Shown: one piece after another, positions 16,173-23,456 of the stretch | How positions within the stretch are numbered: position 1 is the first letter of the stretch | Layout: each line of letters begins with the position of its first letter | NCBI GenBank assembly: GCA_947462095.1 | Contig: CANHNQ010000018.1 | Span: forward strand, 1 to 39,039 | Direction of reading: 5' to 3' | Length of the DNA: 39,039 nt | Source of the DNA: Gemmatimonadota bacterium | GTDB taxonomy: Bacteria > Gemmatimonadota > Gemmatimonadetes > Gemmatimonadales > Gemmatimonadaceae | Position numbers and translations under genes: made by a program | Notes under the pieces: generated by a model | The model's input: the letters and a program-made list of their open reading frames with translations, nothing else | The model's database searches: none | What the model was told of the DNA's origin: nothing

Positions 16173-17468
16173 ATGCGCTTGTTCGTTCGCACCCATCTCT
16201 GGAGCCGCGTGATGGCGGCCCTGCTCGTGACCCTGGTGTCGCTCACCATGGCGCGCTCGCTGTCGGCCCAGTCGATGCTGCTGCCGATGGACGACAGTCA
16301 GCGCAATCACCTGAAGGCGTACGGCGTCACGTACCTCGCGCTCAAGAACGGGCAGAAGGCTGAGTGGCTGCTGAACTATCGCGGTGGTTCCTTCCTACTC
16401 CCCGATGCGCCCGATCTGCGGCGTCGTGCCGCGCTCGATGGGGTGAGCGTCGAGCTGCTCACGGACGCGTCCGTTGCAGCCCTGCGCGCCGAGATCGCCG
16501 GCGGGAACATGGACGCCGTGGTACTGGAGCGCGCGCCCAAGATCGCGATCTATCGCCCGGTGGATCAGCCACCCTGGGACGACGCGGTCACGCTTGCCCT
16601 CACCTACGCCGGCATCGAATTCACGTCGGTGTGGGATGATGCCGTGATGCAGGGCGATCTGTCGAAGTACGACTGGGTGCACCTGCACCACGAAGACTTC
16701 ACGGGCCAGTTCAACAAGCTGTATCTCGCCTATCGCGACGCGCCCTGGTTCGTCGCGCAGCGGGAGCGCGATGTCGCCATGGCCAAGCGCTTCGGCAAGG
16801 CCGACGTGCCGGCGCTCAAGAAGGCGGTGGCCGACAACATCCGCGGCTTCGTCGATCGCGGTGGATTCCTGTTCGCCATGTGCGGCGCCACCGAGTCGCT
16901 CGATCTCGCGATCGCGGCGTTCACCGTCGACATTGCCGGGCCGTTCTCCGATGGTACGCCGCCGGCGCCCGACGCCGATGCGCGCCTGGACTGGACGCGG
17001 GCGCTCGCCTTCACCGGCGCCCACGTGGAACCGTCGCCGTACATCAACGCGCTCAGCGACATCGATGGGCATCAGGTGAATGTGCCGGCGCGTCGTCAGC
17101 CGCTCGGCACGTTCACGCTGTTTGACTTCTCGGCCAAGCTCGATCCCGTGGCCACGATGCTCGTGCAGAATCACCGCTCGGTCGTTCCTGATTTCTACGG
17201 CGTGACCACGAGCTTCAATCGTGCCATCGTGAAGCCCGGGGTGACCCTGCTCGCCAGTGAAGACGGCGCGCCATGGAGCAAGTACCTGCACGGTGACTCC
17301 GGCAAGGGGTCGTGGACGTTCCTTGGCGGTCATGACCCCGAGGATCCCCAGCACGCCATCGGCAGTGCGCCCACCGATCTCTCGCTGCACCCCAACTCGC
17401 CCGGCTACCGTCTGATCCTCAACAACGTCCTGTTCCCCGCTGCGAAGAAGAAGCCGCGGAAGACGTGA
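16173..17468 (+). CDS. Secreted GATase-like protein of the LLPMDxxQxNHLKAYG family
   Basis: This is a 431-aa protein. A signal peptide (residues 1 to about 33, ending SLSAQ) is followed by SMLLPMDDSQRNHLKAYG and a beta-alpha fold. I recall similar Bacteroidota proteins labelled 'asparagine synthetase B', but no asparagine synthase or Ntn-hydrolase motif is visible here. The segment DRGGFLFAMCGATESLD resembles the nucleophile elbow of class I glutamine amidotransferases, with Cys237 in the elbow. Other regions with strong conservation character are VHLHHEDFTGQFNK and LGGHDPEDPQH. The function is unknown; an amidotransferase-like or peptidase-like hydrolase is possible. Its end overlaps the helicase start by 4 nt (GTGA). 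Confidence 0.7.
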   Translation: MRLFVRTHLWSRVMAALLVTLVSLTMARSLSAQSMLLPMDDSQRNHLKAYGVTYLALKNGQKAEWLLNYRGGSFLLPDAPDLRRRAALDGVSVELLTDASVAALRAEIAGGNMDAVVLERAPKIAIYRPVDQPPWDDAVTLALTYAGIEFTSVWDDAVMQGDLSKYDWVHLHHEDFTGQFNKLYLAYRDAPWFVAQRERDVAMAKRFGKADVPALKKAVADNIRGFVDRGGFLFAMCGATESLDLAIAAFTVDIAGPFSDGTPPAPDADARLDWTRALAFTGAHVEPSPYINALSDIDGHQVNVPARRQPLGTFTLFDFSAKLDPVATMLVQNHRSVVPDFYGVTTSFNRAIVKPGVTLLASEDGAPWSKYLHGDSGKGSWTFLGGHDPEDPQHAIGSAPTDLSLHPNSPGYRLILNNVLFPAAKKKPRKT

Positions 17469-20029
17469 CCGGCAAGCGTGTGATGAAGGGCGGAACGAAG
17501 ACCATCGGTGAGACACGGTTGTCGCCGAAGGCCGCGTCCGCCGTGCGGGTGGCGATCAAGCTCGCCGGCGGCAACGAAGTCTGTTTCGTGTGCACCGTCG
17601 ATGACGAGCACGTGATCACGACCGCGCGCGTGGTGTTCCGTGGCGACGTGCGCAGCGTGCTGGCGCTCCCCGGGGTGGCCGAGCGCGGCGAATTGATGCT
17701 CCACAACCATCCCTCTGGGCTGCTCGAGCCGAGCGACGCCGATCTCGAAGTGGCGGCGCGCATTCACGGCAATGGTGTGGGCTTCGCGATCGTGGATAAC
17801 GAGGCCACGCGGGTATACGTCGTGGCCGAAGTGCCGCGAGCCAAGCAGAAGCTGCCGGTGTCGCTCGACGATGTGGACGTCACGCTCGGGCCCTACGGTC
17901 TGATCGCGCAGACCATGCAGCGGGTGAGCGGGTCGCGCGACTACGAAGACCGGCCCAGTCAGCGGGCCATGGCCGCCGCCGTGGCCGAGACGTTCAATCG
18001 TGGCGGTGTGGCGCTCCTGGAAGCCGGCACCGGCGTGGGCAAGTCGCTGGGCTATCTCGTGCCCGCGTTGCGCTGGGCCGCCGCGAACGGCGAGCGCACG
18101 ATCGTGTCGACCAACACGATCACGCTGCAGGAGCAGTTGGTGGCGAAGGATCTTCCGTTTCTGCAGCGCGCGCTGACCGATCAGAAGGTGCGCTTCGCGC
18201 TGTTGAAGGGATGGCGAAACTATCTCTGTCTCATGCGCCTCGAGCAGGCGCGCGGGGCGGGGGCCGCCCTGTTCGACGACGGCGGCTCCGGTGACGTGGA
18301 ACAGATCGCCGAATGGGCGGAGAAGACGCCGGACGGCTCGCTGGCCGACCTGTCCACGCCGCCGCGTCCCGACGTGTGGGATGAAGTGGCGGCCGAGCCC
18401 GATCTGTGCGGGCGCATGAAGTGTCAGTTCTACGACAAGTGCTTTCTGTTCAAGGCGCGGAAAGAAGCGGCCGCGGCCGATGTGGTGGTGGTGAATCACC
18501 ACCTGCTGCTCTCCGATGTCGCCGTGCGGCGACAGGCGCAGAACTGGGAAGACTCGGCGGTGCTGCCCGCGTACAAGCGACTGGTGATCGACGAAGGCCA
18601 CCATCTCGAAGATGCGGCCGCCTCGCACTTGGGCAGCTCGATCACGCGTCGCGCACTGGCGCGGCTGTTCAACCGGCTGGAGCGTCGCGGGAAAGGGTTG
18701 CTGCCGGCGCTGGCGGCGAAGCTGGGTGGCTTCAGCGATCTGCACAGCGTGGCCAGTCTCGATCTCGTGCGCGAACGCATGGTGTCGAGCGCGGCCACGG
18801 CGCGCGATCGCACGCAGCTGCTGTTCGAGCTGCTGTCGGCGGTGCTCGAGGGCACCGGTGCGCCGATTTTGCGTCTCACCGACGACTTCCAGCAGCACCC
18901 GCTCTGGTTGAACGGCATTGAAGACACACTGGCCGAACTCCTCATCGAGATCGCCGCGCTCTCCGACGGTTTGCGATTGGTCACCGAGCGGTTGGAGAGC
19001 GATCAGAAACGCAGTGAAGAGATGGCGCCGCTGCTGAACGAAGTACGCGCCGTCACGCGGCGTTTGGCCGGCGCTGGTGATTCGTTGTCGCGCGGACTGC
19101 AGGCGCCCAAAGACAAAGATCCCGTGGTGCGGTGGATGGAGTTTCAAGGCAAGCCGACGGCCACCGAACGCAACGTGGCGGTGCATTGCGTGCCGCTCGA
19201 TCTGGCGCCGGTACTGCGTGACGACCTGTTCGGGCGCGTGGAGACCGCGGTGATCACGAGCGCGACGCTGGCCACCGACGGTGGCTTCGGCTTTCTCGAA
19301 CAGCGGCTGGGGCTCGACGAAGGCGCGTTCACCAAGCGGACGGCCATCTTCGAGTCGCCGTTCAACTATCCCCATCAGGCGCTCCTGGTGGTGCCCACGG
19401 ATTTACCGGCACCCAACGAAGATCCGCGTGAACACTTCGCGGCGGTCGTGCAGCAGATGCGCGACCTCATCGTGGCCAGTGACGGCGGCCTGTTCGGCCT
19501 GTTCACCAGTCATCGCGACGTGCGTGAGATGGCGCAGCAGCTGCGCGAGTTGGGTATGGACGGGCGCACCCCGCTGCTGGTGCACGGCGAGGAGCCACGC
19601 GACGTGCTGTTGCAGCGCTTCCGTGACTCCGGTCGGGCCGTGCTGTTGGGCACCGCGACGTTCTGGGAGGGCGTGGATGTGCCGGGCAGCGCCCTCCGTG
19701 GCTTGCTGATTGCCAAGCTCCCCTTCCGCGTGCCCACCGAGCCCATGGTGGCCGCCCAGTGCGAAGCCATCGAGGCCCGCGGTGGCAATGCGTTTGCGGA
19801 GTTCATGCTGCCGCACGCCTCGCTGCGCCTGAAACAGGGCTTCGGTCGGCTGATCCGAACCGCCACCGATTCCGGTGTCGTGGTCATCAGTGACCCACGC
19901 GTCGTCACGAAACGCTACGGGCGCGATCTGCTGAACGCGCTGCCTCCGGCGAAACGGCTCACCGGCCCGTGGGGTACCGTGCGCGATGAGGTGTCTCGGT
20001 TCTATGCGAGCGACCGGACGAAGGGATAG
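17465..20029 (+). CDS. JAMM (MPN+) protease domain fused to DinG/XPD-type helicase
   Basis: This is an 854-aa protein. Residues about 15-120 form a JAB/JAMM domain with a complete zinc motif: Glu38 (GGNEVCF), His80-x-His82-Pro, six residues, Ser90, two residues, Asp93. This matches the RadC/MPN+ consensus. Residues about 135-854 form an SF2 helicase of the DinG family: Walker A AGTGVGKS (Lys193), Fe-S cysteines C255, C315, C320 and C326, motif II DEGH (376-379), and motif VI GFGRLIRTATDSG near the end. DinG unwinds DNA 5'-3' and resolves R-loops or G4. The JAMM part could cleave an isopeptide or peptide bond, and its substrate is unknown. The GTG overlaps the previous stop; an in-frame ATG at 17483 is an alternative start. 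Confidence 0.92.
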   Translation: MTGKRVMKGGTKTIGETRLSPKAASAVRVAIKLAGGNEVCFVCTVDDEHVITTARVVFRGDVRSVLALPGVAERGELMLHNHPSGLLEPSDADLEVAARIHGNGVGFAIVDNEATRVYVVAEVPRAKQKLPVSLDDVDVTLGPYGLIAQTMQRVSGSRDYEDRPSQRAMAAAVAETFNRGGVALLEAGTGVGKSLGYLVPALRWAAANGERTIVSTNTITLQEQLVAKDLPFLQRALTDQKVRFALLKGWRNYLCLMRLEQARGAGAALFDDGGSGDVEQIAEWAEKTPDGSLADLSTPPRPDVWDEVAAEPDLCGRMKCQFYDKCFLFKARKEAAAADVVVVNHHLLLSDVAVRRQAQNWEDSAVLPAYKRLVIDEGHHLEDAAASHLGSSITRRALARLFNRLERRGKGLLPALAAKLGGFSDLHSVASLDLVRERMVSSAATARDRTQLLFELLSAVLEGTGAPILRLTDDFQQHPLWLNGIEDTLAELLIEIAALSDGLRLVTERLESDQKRSEEMAPLLNEVRAVTRRLAGAGDSLSRGLQAPKDKDPVVRWMEFQGKPTATERNVAVHCVPLDLAPVLRDDLFGRVETAVITSATLATDGGFGFLEQRLGLDEGAFTKRTAIFESPFNYPHQALLVVPTDLPAPNEDPREHFAAVVQQMRDLIVASDGGLFGLFTSHRDVREMAQQLRELGMDGRTPLLVHGEEPRDVLLQRFRDSGRAVLLGTATFWEGVDVPGSALRGLLIAKLPFRVPTEPMVAAQCEAIEARGGNAFAEFMLPHASLRLKQGFGRLIRTATDSGVVVISDPRVVTKRYGRDLLNALPPAKRLTGPWGTVRDEVSRFYASDRTKG

Positions 20030-20080
20030 GTTCTTGTAGGCTCCACTCACGCCCCACGAACTCGGGACTCACAGATTCTT

Positions 20081-20695
20081 ATGTCTACTCCGTCAAAGAT
20101 CGTCTGCGTTGGCCGTAACTACGTCGCCCACGCCCGCGAAATGGGCAACGACGTGCCCACCGAGCCGATGTTCTTCCTCAAGCCGCCCTCGTCGATCATT
20201 CGGGAGGGCGACGCGATCGTGCTGCATCCGATTTCGACGCACATCGAGTTCGAAGGCGAAATCGCCTTGGTGATCGGCAAGCGTCTCACCAAGGCCACCG
20301 AAGAAGAAGCGATTGCCGGCATCGCCGGTGTGGTGGCGCTGAATGACGTCACGGCGCGCGATCTGCAGCGCAGCGACAGTCAGTGGTCCCGGGCCAAGGG
20401 CATGGACACCTTCTGCCCGATCGGTCCGGAAAGTGCCGCGCCGGCCGATCTGTCGGGGATCACGCTGATCACCCGCGTCAACGGCGTGGAATGCCAGCGG
20501 GCCACCGCGGCCGACATGGTGTTCCCGATCCCGATGCTGCTCTCGTTCATCTCCCAGTTCATGACCCTCGAACCGGGCGATATCGTGGCCACCGGCACCC
20601 CGGCTGGCACGAAAGCCCTGCACCCGGGCGATGTGGTCGAAGTGGAGCTGGTGGGGCTCAGCAGCGTGTCGAATCCCGTGATTGCGGGCACCTGA
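20081..20695 (+). CDS. Fumarylacetoacetate hydrolase-family protein (FAHD1-like)
   Basis: This is a 204-aa single-domain FAH protein, the short form typical of acylpyruvases and oxaloacetate decarboxylases (FAHD1/YcgM). The N-terminus is KIVCVGRNYVAHAREMG. The metal ligands are in HIEFEGEIALVIGK (Glu58, Glu60) and LNDVTARDLQ (Asp89), with the catalytic-region Lys in RAKGMDTFCPIGP and the end motif DIVATGTPAGT. The exact substrate cannot be fixed from sequence. It follows the helicase gene by 51 nt and may be read from the same transcript. No Shine-Dalgarno is evident before the ATG. Confidence 0.9.
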   Translation: MSTPSKIVCVGRNYVAHAREMGNDVPTEPMFFLKPPSSIIREGDAIVLHPISTHIEFEGEIALVIGKRLTKATEEEAIAGIAGVVALNDVTARDLQRSDSQWSRAKGMDTFCPIGPESAAPADLSGITLITRVNGVECQRATAADMVFPIPMLLSFISQFMTLEPGDIVATGTPAGTKALHPGDVVEVELVGLSSVSNPVIAGT

Positions 20696-20709
20696 GCCGA
20701 ATTTCTGGG

Positions 20710-20715
20710 TATCTT
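20710..20715 (+). promoter_or_regulatory. TATCTT box 13 nt before the 20723 start (leaderless promoter candidate)
   Basis: GGGTATCTTTCCGG precedes the ATG at 20723, with the T of TATCTT at 20710. The arrangement is almost the same as GGGTACATTTCGCC before 16173. There is no Shine-Dalgarno sequence. The role as a -10 box is inferred from the repeated placement. Confidence 0.35.
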
Positions 20716-20722
20716 TCCGGAC

Positions 20723-21763
20723 ATGTCCACGATTCCCCCCTCCCGCGGTCGCCAGGGCGCTGGTGATACGCCGCCGGTTCAGCCGGCGGGGGAATCGGTC
20801 GCACCGCATGCCAGCCGCACACGGGGCGCGCTCAGCGCTCGTGCGCGGTCGGGCGGGGCGGTGCGTGAGAAGCAGCGCGCGTCACGCGCCGTCCTCATCG
20901 CGCTGGGCATTCACGTGGTGGTGGGCACGGTGCTGGTGCAGGTGCTCACGTTCGGCCATGGCATTCCGTCGTGGCTCCGCTTTGGCGGTAACGAGCCGCC
21001 GCTCGAGGAACGACTCACGTACGTCGCACCGCGCGAGCAGCCGAAGCCGGTGGCGCAAGTGAAGCCGCCCACCACGACGCGTGCGACCACCACGCGGCCG
21101 TCGGTCACGGCGCCGCTCACGGCAGGCCCTGATGTGGTGTCGGCGCCGTCGGCGCCGCGCGACACCGGCAGCGGTGCGGCGGTCGGGCAGGGCAGTGGCA
21201 ACGGTATCGGCACCGGTGACCCCAATGTCCGCGGTATACGGCCCGGTTACTTCGACGGGCGCGTGTGGCGTGATCCCGTGGTCGTGGGCAACGCCGGTGG
21301 CGGTGGTGGGGGGGATCGCGCCGACAACCTCGACAGCATCATGGGCTTCATGCTCACGCAGGCGGCCGACTCGCTCGACTCGCTCAACCGCGCGCAGGGG
21401 CGCACCGGGCGCAAACCCGGCGATTGGACCAAGACCGGCAAGAACGGCGAAAAGTGGGGCTGGGACAGCCAAGGCATTCGCTTGGGCAAGGTCATGATCC
21501 CCAATGCCCTGCTGGCGCTGCTCCCGCTCAACGCCGGCACGGCCGGTCGCATGAGCGGTAACCTGACGCAGATGGACGCCGACCGCAGGCTGGCCGCGTC
21601 ACGCACCGACATCCTGCGCATGTCCGAACGCGGCATGGGCGAAGCGGACTTTCGCAAAATCGTGAATGAACTGCGCGATCGTCGCGAGAAGGAACGGCGC
21701 GACCGACTCAAGGCACCGAGTGCCACGGTGGCCGCCCCGTTGAAGAGCGGCGGCGACCGGTAG
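20723..21763 (+). CDS. Membrane-anchored Pro/Thr-rich protein, unknown function
   Basis: This is a 346-aa protein with a basic N-terminal cytoplasmic tail of about 50 residues and one transmembrane helix (SRAVLIALGIHVVVGTVLVQVLTF, split here as about residues 54-77). A Pro/Thr/Val-rich stretch (about 100-150: KPVAQVKPPTTTRATTTRP) and a Gly-rich linker follow. The C-terminal domain (about 205-346) contains YFDGRVWRDPVVVG, MLTQAADSLDSLN and a charged helical tail. The N-terminal layout resembles TonB or energy-transducer proteins, but no TonB C-terminal domain was recognised. The function is unknown. It is the last plus-strand gene before a convergent transporter operon, with a 39-nt gap. Confidence 0.75.
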   Translation: MSTIPPSRGRQGAGDTPPVQPAGESVAPHASRTRGALSARARSGGAVREKQRASRAVLIALGIHVVVGTVLVQVLTFGHGIPSWLRFGGNEPPLEERLTYVAPREQPKPVAQVKPPTTTRATTTRPSVTAPLTAGPDVVSAPSAPRDTGSGAAVGQGSGNGIGTGDPNVRGIRPGYFDGRVWRDPVVVGNAGGGGGGDRADNLDSIMGFMLTQAADSLDSLNRAQGRTGRKPGDWTKTGKNGEKWGWDSQGIRLGKVMIPNALLALLPLNAGTAGRMSGNLTQMDADRRLAASRTDILRMSERGMGEADFRKIVNELRDRREKERRDRLKAPSATVAAPLKSGGDR

Positions 21764-21802
21764 AATCGCGGGGCGCCGCGCGGGTTACCGGCGGGCCACC
21801 GG

Positions 21803-22612
21803 CTAGCGCTGCTGCTGCTGCTGCGCGCGATGCGCCGCCAGCACCTCGCCCCTCACGCACTCGGTGAGTTCTTCCTTCAGCGCGGCGAAGGCTCCGGTGG
21901 TCTTCACGGAGTAGTGCCGTGGGTGCGGGAGGTCCACCAAACGGTCCAGCTTGATACGGCCTGGGCGCGCGCTCATCACCACGGTGCGGCTGCCCATGAA
22001 CACGGCCTCGTCGATGTCGTGGGTGACGAAGAGCACGGTCTTACGCTCGGCCTCCCAGATCTCCAGCAGCAATTCCTGCATCAGCTCTCGCGTCTGGTGG
22101 TCCAGCGCGCCGAAGGGCTCGTCCATCAGCAGGATGCGCGGCCCGTTGGCCAGTGCGCGGGCGATCGCCGTGCGCTGCTGCATGCCACCGGAGAGCTGCT
22201 TGGGGTAGTGCTGTTCGAAGCCCGTCAAGCCGACCTTGGCGATGAAGCCGTGCGCGATCTCGAGCTGCTGCGGCCCCGGCACGCCGCGTTCGCGCAGGCC
22301 GAAGCATACGTTGTCCAGCACGTTCAGCCAGGGGAACAGCGTGTAACTCTGGAACACCATGCCGCGGTCGGCGCCCGGGCCCGTAATGCGCTGGCCGTCC
22401 AGCTGTACCTCACCGGCCGTGGGCTGGTCCAGCCCGGCCACAATCCGCAGCAGCGTGCTCTTGCCGCAGCCGCTGGGTCCGAGAATCGTGACGAAGTCGT
22501 TCTCGGCCACGTCCAGATCGGTGGACTGCAGGGCCAGGGTACCACCCCCGGCACCGTCGAAGCGGCGCTCCACGCCGCGGATGGTGAGGATCGGCTTCAC
22601 TGAACCGGCCAC
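21803..22612 (-). CDS. ABC transporter ATP-binding protein (SsuB/TauB/NrtD type)
   Basis: This is a 269-aa ATPase subunit of a nitrate/sulfonate/taurine-type importer. Walker A is GPSGCGKST (45-53), the Q-loop is VFQSYTLFPW, the signature is LSGGMQQR (140-147), Walker B is ILLMDEP (160-166) and the H-loop is VTHD. The C-terminus ends in a short poly-Gln run encoded by CTG/CAG repeats. The start is GTG at 22612; GTG at 22600 is an alternative, and neither has a clear Shine-Dalgarno. It is the last gene of the operon SBP > permease > ATPase. Similarity by eye is to proteobacterial transporters. Confidence 0.93.
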   Translation of the reverse strand: MAGSVKPILTIRGVERRFDGAGGGTLALQSTDLDVAENDFVTILGPSGCGKSTLLRIVAGLDQPTAGEVQLDGQRITGPGADRGMVFQSYTLFPWLNVLDNVCFGLRERGVPGPQQLEIAHGFIAKVGLTGFEQHYPKQLSGGMQQRTAIARALANGPRILLMDEPFGALDHQTRELMQELLLEIWEAERKTVLFVTHDIDEAVFMGSRTVVMSARPGRIKLDRLVDLPHPRHYSVKTTGAFAALKEELTECVRGEVLAAHRAQQQQQR

Positions 22613-22663
22613 ACGGGTTGCCGCACGCGGCCGGCGACGCGGAGTGAGGTCGTCATCGGGAGC

Positions 22664-23443
22664 TCATCGGCCCAGGGCCGCCCAGCGAAACAGCCGCCGG
22701 TTCACGGCCTTGAACAGCAGGTCGCTGGCTAAGCCGATGACGCCGATCACGATGATGCCGAAGATGATTTGGTCGGTGGCCAGCAACGCCTGGCTGTCGG
22801 TGATCATGTGGCCGATCCCACTGGATGCGCCGATCAGCTCGGCCACGATCACGTAGGTCCAGGCCCAGCCCAGCACCATACGCAGCGTCTCGGCGATCTC
22901 GGGCGCCGCACCCGGGATCAGCACGCGCCGGATCAGCCCCCGATCGCCCACGCCCAGGGTGTAGGCCGCCTCCACCAGATCGCGCCGCGTGTTGCCCACG
23001 ATCACGGCAATCATCAACACCAGTTGGAAGAAGCTGCCGATGAAGATGACGGCGAGCTTCTGCGCCTCGCCGATGCCCGCCCAGAGGATGAGCAGCGGAA
23101 TGAAGGCGCTCGCCGGCAGGTAGCGGGCAAAGCTGACGAAGGGCTCGAAGAAGGCCTCGACGGGTTTGTAGGCGCCCATGGCCACGCCCAGAGGCAAGGC
23201 CAGGGCGGCGGCGATGAGGAAGCCGCCCACCACGCGCCACACGGTCATGCCAATGTCGTCGGCAAAGCCCATCTGCGTCAGCAACACCCAGCCCGACTTC
23301 ACCATGGTCAGCGGATCGGCCAGGAAGGTCTCGCTCACGAAGCCGCCCAGCGTGGCCACCGCCCACGCGGCCACGAAGACGACGAAGAAGGACACGCCCA
23401 GCACCACGCGGGTGCCGGGCGCCACAGGAGTCAGCGGCTTCAC
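22664..23443 (-). CDS. ABC transporter permease (SsuC/TauC type)
   Basis: This is a 259-aa inner-membrane permease with six predicted helices and the BPD_transp_1 fold. The conserved EAA-like loop is in EAAYTLGVGDRGLIRRVLIPGAAPEI, written here only as the key elements EAA, G and P. The substrate is probably a small organic anion such as a sulfonate, but this is not specified by the sequence. The GTG at 23443 is 13 nt after the stop of the binding-protein gene. The ATPase gene follows after 51 nt. Confidence 0.92.
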   Translation of the reverse strand: MKPLTPVAPGTRVVLGVSFFVVFVAAWAVATLGGFVSETFLADPLTMVKSGWVLLTQMGFADDIGMTVWRVVGGFLIAAALALPLGVAMGAYKPVEAFFEPFVSFARYLPASAFIPLLILWAGIGEAQKLAVIFIGSFFQLVLMIAVIVGNTRRDLVEAAYTLGVGDRGLIRRVLIPGAAPEIAETLRMVLGWAWTYVIVAELIGASSGIGHMITDSQALLATDQIIFGIIVIGVIGLASDLLFKAVNRRLFRWAALGR

Positions 23444-23456
23444 GCGGCGGGTCGCG

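Noticed and set aside
17405-19375. A 656-codon open frame on the minus strand opposite the helicase gene
   Set aside because: It has the composition of a reverse-complement shadow (many His, Arg, Gln) and no family motif, while the plus strand encodes a complete JAMM-DinG protein.
20031-20046. A TTG..TAGGCTC element shared with 27471-27483 as a second promoter class
   Set aside because: Two similar 7-nt strings at different distances from their genes (44 and 65 nt) and without -35 boxes are too little evidence.
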